Source: Amycolatopsis bullii
GTDB taxonomy: Bacteria; Actinomycetota; Actinomycetes; Mycobacteriales; Pseudonocardiaceae
Assembly: GCF_014654205.1 (NCBI RefSeq)
Contig: NZ_BNAW01000055.1
Span: 1-62,849 of the forward strand
Length of the DNA stretch: 62,849 bases
Reading direction: 5' to 3'
Shown: piece after piece, positions 45,793-54,990 of the stretch
How positions within the stretch are numbered: the stretch's first letter is position 1
Layout of the letters: every line of letters begins with the position of its first letter
Position numbers and translations under genes: made by a program
Notes under the pieces: model-generated
Seen by the model: only the letters and a program-made list of their open reading frames with translations
Told to the model about the DNA's origin: nothing
Databases searched by the model: none

Positions 45793-46869
45793 ATGACGAA
45801 TTTCCGCGACGTGGCGGACGAGCCGGCCGGTGGCAGCCGCGCCGCGGTGACGATCACCGACGTGGCGAACGCGGCCGGTGTCTCGGCGAGCACGGTGTCC
45901 TACGTGATCACCGGGAAGCGGACGATCTCCCCGGCCACCCGGCGCCGGGTCGAGGAAACCATCCGCGCCCTCGGCTACCGGCGCCGCGGCGGCTCGCCGT
46001 CGCCCCGCGCCGGTGTCCTCGCGGTGGCGGTGCCGCCGCTGGGCGACCGGCAGCTGGGCATGGAGATGGAGTTCTTCTCCGCGGCCGCGGGCGCGGCCCG
46101 CGAACTCGGCTTCGACCTGCTGCTGGTCACCGACGACGAAGGCACCGCGGGGCTGCACCGGGTCACGTCGGCCGCGCTGGCCGACGCGGTGATCGTGCTG
46201 GACGCCGGGAACGACGACCCGCGCGTGCCCGTGCTGCTGGCCTCCGGCCGCCCCGCGGTGCTGGTCGGCGCGCCGGGAGAGCACCGCGGACTGGCGTCGG
46301 TGACGCTCGACTTCGCGCCGGCCGGCCGGGCCTGCCTCATCCACCTCGCCGATCTCGGCCACCGGTCGGTCGCCCACCTCACGCCGCCGGACACGCCGCC
46401 CGGGCCGCGGTTGCGGTACCTGGCGGGTTTCGGGGAAAGCTTCGGCGCGGCCGCCGGGGAGCGCGGCGTGAAAGCGATTTCCCGGCCCTGCGCGCCGACC
46501 GCCCAGTACGTCGCCCGCAGGCTGGACGAGTTGCTCGCCGACGGCGGCCCGACCGCGCTGGTCGTCCACGACGAAGCGGCTCTCCCGCTGGTCATGGGCA
46601 CCCTGCGGCAACGCGGGCGGCAGGTCCCCGGCGACGTCTCCGTCGTCGCGGTCTGCTCGGACACCGTGGCGGGACAGCAGCGGATCCGGCCCACCGCGGT
46701 GGTGGTCCCGGCCGCCGAACTGGGGGTCCTGTCCGTCCGGCGGGCGGTGGGCCAGCTCGACGGCGAACCGGCCGCCGATCCCGGCACCGTGTCCCCCGCC
46801 TTCGTCGCCGGGGAAAGCACCGCGGCCGCCCCCGCCGTCCACGAAGGGGCGACGTCGCCCGGAAGGTGA
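45793..46869 (+). CDS. LacI-family transcriptional regulator
   Basis: The 358-residue protein has the LacI HTH and hinge (about 20-65: VTITDVANAAGVSASTVSYVITGKRTISPATRRRVEETIRALGYRRRG) and a sugar-binding domain (about 70-345: DDEGTAGLHRV, RACLIHLADLGHRSVAHLTPP, VPGDVSVVAVCSD). The ATG at 45793 is the only start giving the usual lead to the HTH; its ribosome site is weak. Its position between a CBM2 kinase and the pseudokinase, all on one strand, makes a sugar-responsive controller of the locus likely. Confidence 0.86.
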   Translation: MTNFRDVADEPAGGSRAAVTITDVANAAGVSASTVSYVITGKRTISPATRRRVEETIRALGYRRRGGSPSPRAGVLAVAVPPLGDRQLGMEMEFFSAAAGAARELGFDLLLVTDDEGTAGLHRVTSAALADAVIVLDAGNDDPRVPVLLASGRPAVLVGAPGEHRGLASVTLDFAPAGRACLIHLADLGHRSVAHLTPPDTPPGPRLRYLAGFGESFGAAAGERGVKAISRPCAPTAQYVARRLDELLADGGPTALVVHDEAALPLVMGTLRQRGRQVPGDVSVVAVCSDTVAGQQRIRPTAVVVPAAELGVLSVRRAVGQLDGEPAADPGTVSPAFVAGESTAAAPAVHEGATSPGR

Positions 46870-46962
46870 GAATTCCCGGACAATCGGCGCGGAAACCGAA
46901 CCCGGATCGCGTGGCGGCCGTATTTCCGTTCGAGGGGCCGTCGACGTCGACAGGGGATTCGG

Positions 46963-47853
46963 GTGGCAGCGAAAAAAGGGGCACTGGCCGGGCGGTACCG
47001 GCTGCTCGAACCCACGGGCCACCGTCCCGGCGGCACGGCGTGGCGGGCCAAGGACGAATTGCTGGACCGGTTCGTCGTCGTCGAACAGCTGCCGCCGGGC
47101 TGCCCGTTCGACGCGGCCCATTCCGACCGGGTCCGGGCCAAGGCGATCCGCGACGCCCGGGTGGCCGTCCGGCTGCACCACCCCCACGTCCTCGTCGTGC
47201 ACGACGTCTTCGAGCACGACCTGACGCCGTACGCGGTGACGGAGGACCTGCCGGCCGGCACCCTGGCCGAACTGGTCGACCGGCGCGGGAGCCTTCCCCC
47301 GGACCGCGTCGCGGCACTCGGCGCCCAGCTGGCGTCGGCGCTGGCCGCCGCGCACGCCGAGGCCATCCTCCACCGCGGCTTCGGCCCGGACAAGGTGCTG
47401 GTCACCGCGGACGGAACGGCCAAGATCACCGGCTTCGGGCCGGGCACCGGCGGGTTCCCCGCCCCGGAGGTGGCCGCCGGGGCGAGCCCGGGCCGTCCCT
47501 CGGACGTCTATTCCCTGGGCGCCACCCTGTATTTCGCCCTCGAAGGGCGGGTACCGGGCACCGCCGTCCCGCCGCGGACCCGCGGACCGGTCCTCGACGC
47601 GCTGTTGGACCTGCTGCGCCCTGACCCGGCGGCCCGGCCGTCGATGGGCGAGGCCGAGCGGGTCCTCACCGGCCTCGCGGTTTCCCGTCCCCTCGCGGCG
47701 ATTCCGGTCCGGGCCGCGCGGTCCCGCACCCGCGTCCTGGTGACGGGCACGGTCCTCGTGGTCGCGCTCGGCACGGCGGTGACGACCCACGCGGCCCTGC
47801 GCCGCCTCACGGCTTCCCGAGGCCTCCGGGAATTCTCCGCGCGCATCCGCTGA
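46963..47853 (+). CDS. Membrane pseudokinase, paralogue of the CBM2 kinases
   Basis: The 296-residue protein aligns along its length with the two kinases (GRYRLLEP, WRAKDELLDRF, LAAAHAEAILHR, PSDVYSLGATLYFALEG), but every catalytic residue is changed: the Gly-rich loop reads TGHRPGG, Lys becomes Glu41 (VVVEQL), HRD becomes HRG (Gly139), the metal-binding Asn becomes Lys144, and DFG becomes GFG (Gly157). About 14 residues of the activation segment are missing. A membrane helix (TRVLVTGTVLVVALGTAVTTHAAL) ends the protein with no outer domain. The frame is intact, so it looks like a maintained pseudokinase rather than decay. GTG 46963 follows AGGGGAT. Confidence 0.82.
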   Translation: MAAKKGALAGRYRLLEPTGHRPGGTAWRAKDELLDRFVVVEQLPPGCPFDAAHSDRVRAKAIRDARVAVRLHHPHVLVVHDVFEHDLTPYAVTEDLPAGTLAELVDRRGSLPPDRVAALGAQLASALAAAHAEAILHRGFGPDKVLVTADGTAKITGFGPGTGGFPAPEVAAGASPGRPSDVYSLGATLYFALEGRVPGTAVPPRTRGPVLDALLDLLRPDPAARPSMGEAERVLTGLAVSRPLAAIPVRAARSRTRVLVTGTVLVVALGTAVTTHAALRRLTASRGLREFSARIR

Positions 47854-47907
47854 ATCAATTCCCGAACCCGATATCTGCTGCCGGAACACGCCAGTGATTC
47901 GACGATT

Positions 47908-49017
47908 TCACGGAAGCCGGGATTCCGAACTGCTCCCGCAGGATTCGCGGACCACCAGCGTCGGCCAGAGCTGCAGGCGGTGCACGGGCCGCTCGGTCGT
48001 GTCGGCGAGCCGGGCCAGCGCGAGCTCGGCGGCCACCGCGCCGAGCCGGTGCTTCTGCGGGCACACCGCGGTCAGCGGCGGGTCGGACGCCGCCGCGACC
48101 TCGTCGTCGTAGGAGACCACCGCCAGCTCGCCGGGCACCGCGACACCGCCGTCGCGGGCCCGTTCGATCAGGCCGATGGCCTCGCGGTCGGCGTGCACCA
48201 GCAGCGCGCGGACGCCGGCCCGGCGGCAGCGCTCCAGCAGTGCGTCGTACTCCTCCGCCCACCCGGGAGAGCCGTAGGCCGGCACGTCGAGGTCCAGTGC
48301 CGCACCTTCGTCCAGGCCCAGTGAGCCGATGGTCTCGCGCCAGCCGGTGCGCAGCGCCCGGCTCGTCGGGCTGGATCGGGACGTGACCAGCCCGACCGAA
48401 CGGTGGCCGAGGGAAACCAGGTGCCGGACGGCCAGTCCCGCGCCGAGCGCGTGCGCCGTGGTGGCGGCGTCCAGGGCCAGGGTCGGCAGCTCCGGCGGCG
48501 GCAGGCGTTCGACGAGCACCACCGGGACGCTCAGCGAACCCAGCCAGCGCAGCAGGTCCAGCGCACCGCGCCCGCGGGTGGCCGGGGCGACCAGCAGCGT
48601 CTGCACGCCGCGTTCGAGGAGCTTGGTGATCTGACGGCGGTCCTCGGCCGCGTCGTAGCTGGACGCGCGCAGGACGAGCCTGCCGCCGGTGGCGGCCACG
48701 GTGGACTGCGCCCCTTGGACCACCGTCGGCCAGTAGTACTCGACCGACGGCGCGACCATGCCGACCAGCGCGCCGTGCGCGGCCGGGCCGAACGCCGAGG
48801 CGGCGCGCCCGGGCTCGGGGTGACCGCCGCGGGGCCGGGTCAGCGTGACGCCGCCGTGCACGCGCGTCAGCAGCCCTCGGTCGGCGAGCTCGGTGACGTC
48901 CCGCCGCACGGTGACCGCGGTGACGCCCAGCCGGTCCACCAGCTCGGTGAGCCGGATCGCGCCGTGTTCGCGCACCAGCGAAAGGATCAGCTGGTGGCGT
49001 TCGGAAGCGAGCATCAT
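47908..49017 (-). CDS. DeoR-type HTH / LacI-type effector hybrid regulator
   Basis: The 369-residue protein has a DeoR winged helix (about 1-60: ERHQLILSLVREHGAIRLTELVDRLGVTAVTVRRDVTELADRGLLTRVHGGVTL) joined to a LacI/periplasmic-binding domain (about 85-360: LVGMVAPSVEYYWPTVVQGAQ, HLVSLGHRSVGLVTS, VPGELAVVSYDDE). ATG 49017 overlaps the lyase stop (ATGA), so it is cotranscribed with the lyase. It probably senses an oligosaccharide and controls the divergent lyase/ABC promoters through the 10-bp repeats at 50798-50827. Confidence 0.86.
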   Translation of the reverse strand: MMLASERHQLILSLVREHGAIRLTELVDRLGVTAVTVRRDVTELADRGLLTRVHGGVTLTRPRGGHPEPGRAASAFGPAAHGALVGMVAPSVEYYWPTVVQGAQSTVAATGGRLVLRASSYDAAEDRRQITKLLERGVQTLLVAPATRGRGALDLLRWLGSLSVPVVLVERLPPPELPTLALDAATTAHALGAGLAVRHLVSLGHRSVGLVTSRSSPTSRALRTGWRETIGSLGLDEGAALDLDVPAYGSPGWAEEYDALLERCRRAGVRALLVHADREAIGLIERARDGGVAVPGELAVVSYDDEVAAASDPPLTAVCPQKHRLGAVAAELALARLADTTERPVHRLQLWPTLVVRESCGSSSESRLP

Positions 49018-50783
49018 CGGACCTGCTCCAGCCGGACCCGCGCCGGGCCCTCGCGCACCAGCAGCGTGAGCCGGCCGAGGTGCGGCCCCCACGAGGCCCG
49101 CAGCAGCGGGTCGTCCAGCGGCCGCCGCTCGAACTCCGCGGTGGTCGCCCGGGAATCCCAGCTCAGCCGCAGCCCCCGCCGGCCGCCCCGGGACACGAAC
49201 GCTTCGCCCTCCCCCAGTTCGACGTCGCCGGCGAGGACGTGCCGCAACCGCACGGGCCGGACGCTGTCGTCGTCCGCCACGAGGACGTGCGCGGGCGTGT
49301 CCCGGACCAGCCGCACCGAACGGATCCAGCGCGGCATCCCCGGGTAGGCCCCGGCGAGGTCCGCGGACAGCACGGCTTCGGACGCGGAGAGCTCGACCCG
49401 GACGTCCCGCGCCCCGAAGGCTTCCCCGGGTTGCTGCGTGACGCCCGGCTCGGGAACGTTGTGCCATTCGCTGCGCAACGGCCAGGCCCCGTACCGGTCC
49501 GGCCCGAAGCTGGCCGCGGTGTAGGTCGGCTGGCCGGCGTCGACCACCACCGGCACGCCGTCGACCGCCACCCAGTAGGACCCGACGTCGAGGTGGTTGT
49601 GCCGCTCGCCGTTGTGCCCGGCCTTGACCGCCACGGTCAGCCCGCGCGGCGAGCCCGCCGTCTCCCGGGCCACGAGCACCTGCACCCGCGGCAGCCATTC
49701 CTCGCGCGCCAGCCAGTGGCCCGCCGGTTCCTCCGCCCACGCCGTGCGCCAGGCCGGGTCGGCCAGTGCGGCCAGGGCCCGGCCGAGCCCCGCCTGCGGC
49801 CACACCGGCCGCCCGCTCGCGCGCGCCCGGCTCAGCGCGTGCGCCCGGACCTCGTCGTCGCCGAGCCGCGCGCCCCACCGGTGCAGCACGTGCCACGGCT
49901 GGGCCGGCGGCAGGCGGGCCGGGGCGTCCCCGGCGTTGACGTAGGCGTCGCCGCCCAGGTGCATCCGGTGCGGGAAGCGGATCAGCTCGGCCACCACGGG
50001 GAGATCCTCCGCGCCGCCGAGCAGGTCGAGGCACTCCAGCAGGCGGCAGGCGCCGTGCCACCAGTAGGCGACGCCCTCGTCGATGCCGCCGTCGTCGGGC
50101 AGGACCGCGATGTAGTGCCCGAGCCCTTCGGCCACCAGCCGCACCAGCCGCCGTCGGCGCTCGCCGTCGGGCACGAGCAGGAGCGCGGCGGTGAGGACGG
50201 CGCTGTGGATCCACGGGTTCCAGTTGTGCGCGTCGCCGTCCAGGCCGAGCCAGTGCCAGTCGCGGACGCGCTCGAACGGCGTCAGGACGCGGACGTCGAC
50301 CTCGCGCCGCAAACGTCTGCGCAGCCCGGGAGCGCGGAGGTCGAGGTGCGGGCCCAGGGCGTGGTCGGCCCAGGCGAACAGGGACGCGACCTCGGCCGCG
50401 CCCAGGTCGAGGAAGGGGTCGCCGGGGTCGGCCAGCACTTCGCCGCGCGCGGCCGCGTGCCGGTCGTGGGGCGCCCAGCACCAGGTGGTCGTCTCGGCGA
50501 GGGCGACCAGGCCGTCGACGGCGCCGTCCAGGAACGGCACCGGCCCCGGCGGGACCTCGCCGGTGAGCACCGCGGCCAGCACGAGCAGCGTCACGCGTTC
50601 GCGCAGCTCGCGCGCCGCGTCTTCGTAGTCGGTCCGGACGCCGTCGCGGAACGTCCTGGCCCACGCCGTCGCGGTCAGGATCGGGGCCGGACGCGCGAGC
50701 AGGTCCTCGGCTTCGGCGAGGATCGGCTCGCCGTCCACGGCGGCCCAGACCGTCCGGTCGCGCACGTCGGGGAGCAGCCTCAT
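49014..50783 (-). CDS. Heparinase II/III-like polysaccharide lyase family protein
   Basis: The 589-residue protein has an alpha/alpha-toroid N-terminal half (DWHWLGLDGDAHNWNPWIHSAVLTAALLL, then DDGGIDEGVAYWWHGACRLLE) and a heparinase II/III beta-sandwich (VKAGHNGERHNHLDVGSYWVAVDGVPVVVDAG) that holds the conserved HNH region. There is no signal peptide, so it acts inside on imported oligosaccharides. The substrate is likely a uronate-containing glycan by family. ATG 50783 follows AAAGGGCGG. It is divergent from the ABC operon and coupled to its regulator. Confidence 0.83.
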   Translation of the reverse strand: MRLLPDVRDRTVWAAVDGEPILAEAEDLLARPAPILTATAWARTFRDGVRTDYEDAARELRERVTLLVLAAVLTGEVPPGPVPFLDGAVDGLVALAETTTWCWAPHDRHAAARGEVLADPGDPFLDLGAAEVASLFAWADHALGPHLDLRAPGLRRRLRREVDVRVLTPFERVRDWHWLGLDGDAHNWNPWIHSAVLTAALLLVPDGERRRRLVRLVAEGLGHYIAVLPDDGGIDEGVAYWWHGACRLLECLDLLGGAEDLPVVAELIRFPHRMHLGGDAYVNAGDAPARLPPAQPWHVLHRWGARLGDDEVRAHALSRARASGRPVWPQAGLGRALAALADPAWRTAWAEEPAGHWLAREEWLPRVQVLVARETAGSPRGLTVAVKAGHNGERHNHLDVGSYWVAVDGVPVVVDAGQPTYTAASFGPDRYGAWPLRSEWHNVPEPGVTQQPGEAFGARDVRVELSASEAVLSADLAGAYPGMPRWIRSVRLVRDTPAHVLVADDDSVRPVRLRHVLAGDVELGEGEAFVSRGGRRGLRLSWDSRATTAEFERRPLDDPLLRASWGPHLGRLTLLVREGPARVRLEQVR

Positions 50784-50797
50784 TGCCGCCCTTTCGA

Positions 50798-50827
50798 TTC
50801 TGATCGGTTGTGATCGGTTCTGACCTG
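50798..50827. promoter_or_regulatory. Three 10-bp direct repeats between lyase and ABC operons
   Basis: TTCTGATCGG, TTGTGATCGG and TTCTGACCTG follow each other without gaps (50798-50827), one per helical turn. Phased direct repeats are the usual operator form for DeoR-type regulators. The site lies 15 bp upstream of the lyase start and about 60 bp upstream of the solute-binding protein gene, so it can control both directions. Confidence 0.6.
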
Positions 50828-50889
50828 AATTGTTGACTCGCACTATGGCACACGCCGACAGTGACAGCCATCACTTCGACGGAGGAGCA

Positions 50890-52194
50890 ATGAAGCTTCA
50901 GGGGTTCACCCGCAGGACGTTCCTGTCCGCCTCGGCCGGGCTCGCGGCCGGCGGGCTGCTCGGCGGCTGCGCGTCGACGACCACCGCGTCCGGCGCCACC
51001 CGGGTGACCATCTGGTCGTGGCTCACCGGCATGGACAAGTACGTCGCCGCGTTCAACGCCGCCCACCCGGACATCGCGGTGGAGCTCAACGTGATCGCGT
51101 CCGGCCTGAAGGGCGGTTACGCCCAGCAGACCAACGCCCTGCGCGCCCACAACGCCCCGGACATCCTGCACGCGGAGTACCAGGGCCTGCCGCAGCTGCT
51201 CACCACGGGCGGCCTGCGGGACCTCACCGGCGACCTCGCGGACCTCGAGCACGGCTACTCCCCCGCCGCCTGGCAGGGCGTGCGGCCCGGCGGCCGCACC
51301 TGGGCGGTCCCGATGGACCTCGCCCCGATGGTCCTCTACTACCGCAAGGACCTGTTCGACCGGCACGGCATCGCGGTGCCGCGCACGTGGGACGAGTTCC
51401 GCGCCGCCGCGCAGGCGGTGAAGCAGACCGACCCGGCCGCGCGGGTGACGACGTTCCCGCTCAACGACGGCTCCTTCTTCGCCGGGATGTGTTGGCAGGC
51501 AGGCGATCCCTGGTGGCGCGTCGACGGCGGCTCGTGGCGGGTGGACATCAGCGGCGAAGGCACCCTGCGCACCGCGGACTACTGGCAGGGCATGATCCGC
51601 GACGGCCTGGTCGCCACCGCCCCGACCGGAGACCAGGACTGGATCGGGGCGATGCACACCGGACGGCTGTGGGGCCTGCTCGGCGCGTCCTGGAGCGTCG
51701 GCTCCCTGGTGAAGTCCATCCCCAAGGACAAGGACCGGTGGGCGGTCACCACGATGCCGACGTGGGACGGCACGCCCGCCAACGGCGTGCAGGGCGGCAG
51801 CGCGTTCGCCGTCTCCGCCGAAAGCGAGGTGCCCGAGGCCGCCGTGAAGTTCCTGCGCTGGCTGAGCACCGACCCTGCGGTCGCGAAGATCGGCACCACG
51901 TTCACCACCCCCTTCCCGGGCTACCTGCCGAGCCGGGACGTCGCCCGGAAGGCCTACAAGGGCGGGTACTTCCTCGGCGACCCGGTGTACGACGTGCTCG
52001 ACGAGGCCGCCCGCCGCGTGCCGGACTGGACGTGGGGCCCCAACGCCCTGCGGATCTTCTCGACCGTCGTCGACCGCATGAGCGGGGTGAAGACGGGCGG
52101 GACGACCCTGGCCGCCGCCGTCCGCCAGACGCAGGGGGACGCCGTCGCCGCGCTGCGGGAGCGGGGATTGACCGTGCTGGAAGGAAAAGCCTGA
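50890..52194 (+). CDS. ABC sugar transporter, solute-binding lipoprotein
   Basis: The 434-residue protein has a twin-arginine motif with a lipobox (RRTFLSASAGLAAGGLLGGC), then a family 1 extracellular binding domain (VTIWSWLTGMDKYVAAFNAAHPDIAVELN, APDILHAEYQGLPQLL, YYRKDLFDRHGIAVPRTWDEF). It should capture oligosaccharides and deliver them to the two permeases. ATG 50890 follows GGAGGAG. Its TGA overlaps the next start (TGATG). No ATPase gene is in the cluster; a shared MsiK-type ATPase elsewhere is likely. Confidence 0.9.
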   Translation: MKLQGFTRRTFLSASAGLAAGGLLGGCASTTTASGATRVTIWSWLTGMDKYVAAFNAAHPDIAVELNVIASGLKGGYAQQTNALRAHNAPDILHAEYQGLPQLLTTGGLRDLTGDLADLEHGYSPAAWQGVRPGGRTWAVPMDLAPMVLYYRKDLFDRHGIAVPRTWDEFRAAAQAVKQTDPAARVTTFPLNDGSFFAGMCWQAGDPWWRVDGGSWRVDISGEGTLRTADYWQGMIRDGLVATAPTGDQDWIGAMHTGRLWGLLGASWSVGSLVKSIPKDKDRWAVTTMPTWDGTPANGVQGGSAFAVSAESEVPEAAVKFLRWLSTDPAVAKIGTTFTTPFPGYLPSRDVARKAYKGGYFLGDPVYDVLDEAARRVPDWTWGPNALRIFSTVVDRMSGVKTGGTTLAAAVRQTQGDAVAALRERGLTVLEGKA

Positions 52195-53126
52195 TGACCG
52201 TCCTCACCCCCGAACGCGCCGCGAGCGTGCCGGCGCCGGCCCGCTCCGGTGCCCCGGCGCCGAGCCGGCGCGGCCGCGGGCGCGCCGGCCTCGTGCTGGC
52301 CGCCCCGTTCGCGATCCTGCTGACCGCCACCGTGCTCGTGCCCATCGGGTACGCGCTCTACCTCAGCCTGTTCACCGATCGCCTGTCCGGCCTGGGTTTC
52401 TCCGGTCCGGCGCAGGCGTTCGTGGCGCTGGGCAACTACGTCGACGTGCTCACCGACAGCGCCTTCCACACCGGCCTCGGCAACGTGGCGCTGTTCGTCC
52501 TGGTGCACATCCCGATCATGCTCGGCCTGGCCCTGGTGCTGGCGCTGCTGATCGACTCCGCCGTCGTGCGGCTCAAGCGCCTGTGGTCCCTGTCGGTGTT
52601 CCTGCCCTACGCGGTGCCGACGGTGATCACCGGGCTCATCTGGGCCTACCTCTACAGCCCCAATTCGGGGCTGACCGCGTTCCTGCCGTTCGACCCGCTG
52701 GGCAAGACCGGCATCCTGCCGTCGATCGTGAACATCGCGACCTGGCAGTGGGTCGGCTACAACATGATCATCTTCTACACCGCGCTGCAGGCCGTCCCGC
52801 GTGACGTGCTGGAAGCGGCCCGCGCCGACGGCGCCGGGGGCTTCCGGACGGCGTGGTCGGTGAAGGTCCCGATGATCCGGCCGACCATGTTCGTCGCTCT
52901 GGTGTTCACGATCATCGGGTCGCTGCAGCTGTTCACCGAACCCCTGGTGCTGCGCGGGTTCACCGGCTCGGTGACGAGCACCTGGTCCCCGAGCCTCTAC
53001 GTGTACGAAGCCGCGTTCATCGCCAACGACTACGGCCGCGCCGCCGCCGCGTCGGTGCTGCTGGCCCTCGTGTCCGCCCTGCTCTCGGCGCTCGTCATGC
53101 GCCTGTCCAACCGGAGGTCCCGGTGA
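52194..53126 (+). CDS. ABC sugar transporter permease 1 (MalF type)
   Basis: The 310-residue protein has six membrane helices and the EAA loop DVLEAARADGAGGFRTAWSVKVPMIRP near residues 205-230, the contact site for the ATPase. A Pro/Ala-rich cytoplasmic lead of 30 residues precedes the first helix. Its stop overlaps the next GTG. Confidence 0.92.
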   Translation: MTVLTPERAASVPAPARSGAPAPSRRGRGRAGLVLAAPFAILLTATVLVPIGYALYLSLFTDRLSGLGFSGPAQAFVALGNYVDVLTDSAFHTGLGNVALFVLVHIPIMLGLALVLALLIDSAVVRLKRLWSLSVFLPYAVPTVITGLIWAYLYSPNSGLTAFLPFDPLGKTGILPSIVNIATWQWVGYNMIIFYTALQAVPRDVLEAARADGAGGFRTAWSVKVPMIRPTMFVALVFTIIGSLQLFTEPLVLRGFTGSVTSTWSPSLYVYEAAFIANDYGRAAAASVLLALVSALLSALVMRLSNRRSR

Positions 53127-53980
53127 CTGCCCTGTCCTCTGCCGGTTCACGGTGGACGTCCCGCACGGTCGTGCACGTCTTGCTGGTGCTCGCCGCGCTG
53201 TACGCGGTCCTCCCGCTGGTCTGGCTGGTCACTTCGGCCACCAAGTCCGTCGGCGACTTCTCCACCACCGGCGCGTTCGAGTTCGGGCAGTTCAACCTCG
53301 GCACCAACCTCAGCGCGCTGTTCAGCCAGGACGGCGGGGTCTTCCTCGCCTGGATCCGCAACTCGCTGCTCTACGCCGGCCTCGGCGCGGTGCTCGGCTC
53401 GCTGATCTGCGCCGCCTGCGGGTACGCGATCGCGAAGCTCGACTTCCCTGGCCGCCGCGCGCTGTTCGCCGTGACGCTGGCCGGGGTCCTCGTGCCGACC
53501 ACCGCGCTGGCCCTGCCGCTGTATCTGCTGGCGTCGCAGCTGGAGGTGGTCGGCACGTTCTGGGCGGTGTTCATCCCGTTGCTCACCAACCCCTTCGGCG
53601 TCTACCTGGCCCGCGTCTACGCCGAGGCCGCGGTGCCCGGCGAGGTGCTCGAAGCCGCCCGGACCGACGGGGCAGGCGAGCTGCGGACGTTCTTCACCAT
53701 CGCGCTGCCGATGATGCGGCCCGGCCTGGTGACCGTCTTCCTGTTCCAGTTCGTCGGGATCTGGAACAACTTCTTCCTGCCGTTGGTGATGCTGACCGAT
53801 CCGAAGCTGTTCCCGATGAGCCTCGGCCTGTACCAGTGGAGCACGCGCGTGACCCAGTTCCCGCAGTACAACCCGCTCGTCATCACCGGCTCCCTGCTGG
53901 CCGTGCTGCCGCTGGTCGTCGCGTTCGTCCTGCTGCACCGGCAATGGCGGTCCGGGCTGGCGGCGGGCAGCGTCAAGTGA
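53123..53980 (+). CDS. ABC sugar transporter permease 2 (MalG type)
   Basis: The 285-residue protein has six membrane helices and the EAA loop EVLEAARTDGAGELRTFFTIALPMMRPG. It pairs with the preceding permease. GTG 53123 overlaps the previous TGA, and its own TGA overlaps the GTG of the dehydrogenase gene, so the whole operon is coupled. Confidence 0.92.
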   Translation: MTALSSAGSRWTSRTVVHVLLVLAALYAVLPLVWLVTSATKSVGDFSTTGAFEFGQFNLGTNLSALFSQDGGVFLAWIRNSLLYAGLGAVLGSLICAACGYAIAKLDFPGRRALFAVTLAGVLVPTTALALPLYLLASQLEVVGTFWAVFIPLLTNPFGVYLARVYAEAAVPGEVLEAARTDGAGELRTFFTIALPMMRPGLVTVFLFQFVGIWNNFFLPLVMLTDPKLFPMSLGLYQWSTRVTQFPQYNPLVITGSLLAVLPLVVAFVLLHRQWRSGLAAGSVK

Positions 53981-54990
53981 CGCGCCGCCCGGAGACCCTG
54001 CTGGTGATGGCGCGGGAGACGATGGAGCTGCAGTTCGGACCCGCCGAACTGGCCCGGTTGCGCGCCACGGCCCGGCTGGGCGAGCCGCTGTGCGCCGACG
54101 AGCTGGCCTCGGGCTCGGTGCGCGCACGGCTGGCGGAGGTGGAGGTGCTGATCACGTCGTGGGGCTGTCCCCCGCTCGACGACGCGGTCCTGCGGGCCGC
54201 GCCGCACCTGCGGGCCGTGCTGCACGCGGCCGGCAGCGTCCGCGACCACGTCGGCGCGGCGGTGTTCGACCGCGGCCTGCTGGTCACCACGGCCGCCGAC
54301 GCCAACGCCGAGCCGGTCGCCCAGTACACCCTGGGCGCGATCCTGTGGGCGTTCAAGAAGGTGCCGTTCCTGGCCGCCGACGCCCGGCTGTCCCGGGAGG
54401 ACTGGAGCTACCGCGAGCAGCGGGGCGAGCTGTCCGGCCGCGACCGGACGGTGGTGCTGGTCGGTTTCTCCCGCGTCGGACGGCGGGTCGCCGCGCTGCT
54501 GCGGCTGCTCGACCTGGCCCGGGTGCTCGTCGTCGACCCGGTGGCCGACCCGGGCGAGATCCGGGCGGCCGGCGCCGAACCCGCTTCGCTGGCCGAAGCC
54601 CTGCCCCAAGCGGACGTGCTGAGCCTGCACGCGCCGTCGCTGCCGGAAACACGGCACATGATCGGCGCGGCCGAGCTGGCGGCCCTGCCGCCCGGCGCGG
54701 TGCTGATCAACACCGCGCGGGGCGCGCTCGTCGACACCGCGGCGCTCGAACTGGCCTGCGCCGCCGACGGCCTGCACGCCGTCCTCGACGTCACCGAACC
54801 GGAGCCGTTGCCGGCCGGCTCCCCGCTCTACGACCTGCCCAACGTGGTGCTGACGCCGCACATCGCGGGGTCGCTGGGTTCGGAGACCCGCCGGATGAGC
54901 GCCGAGGCGCTCGGCGAACTCGAACGATACGCCGCCGGTCTCCCGCCCCGGGCCCCGGTGACCCGGCATTCCCTGGCCGTGCAGGCATGA
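53977..54990 (+). CDS. D-isomer-specific 2-hydroxyacid dehydrogenase family protein
   Basis: The 337-residue protein has the Rossmann motif VVLVGFSRVGRRVAALLRLLD (GxSxxG, a variant of GxGxxG), the catalytic Arg in INTARGALVD, the Glu in VTEPEPLP and the catalytic His in TPHIAG. It interconverts a 2-keto acid and 2-hydroxy acid with NAD(P)H. Its place in the operon suggests that it handles a keto acid from lyase products, which is inference. GTG 53977 overlaps the permease stop. Confidence 0.88.
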   Translation: MTRRPETLLVMARETMELQFGPAELARLRATARLGEPLCADELASGSVRARLAEVEVLITSWGCPPLDDAVLRAAPHLRAVLHAAGSVRDHVGAAVFDRGLLVTTAADANAEPVAQYTLGAILWAFKKVPFLAADARLSREDWSYREQRGELSGRDRTVVLVGFSRVGRRVAALLRLLDLARVLVVDPVADPGEIRAAGAEPASLAEALPQADVLSLHAPSLPETRHMIGAAELAALPPGAVLINTARGALVDTAALELACAADGLHAVLDVTEPEPLPAGSPLYDLPNVVLTPHIAGSLGSETRRMSAEALGELERYAAGLPPRAPVTRHSLAVQA

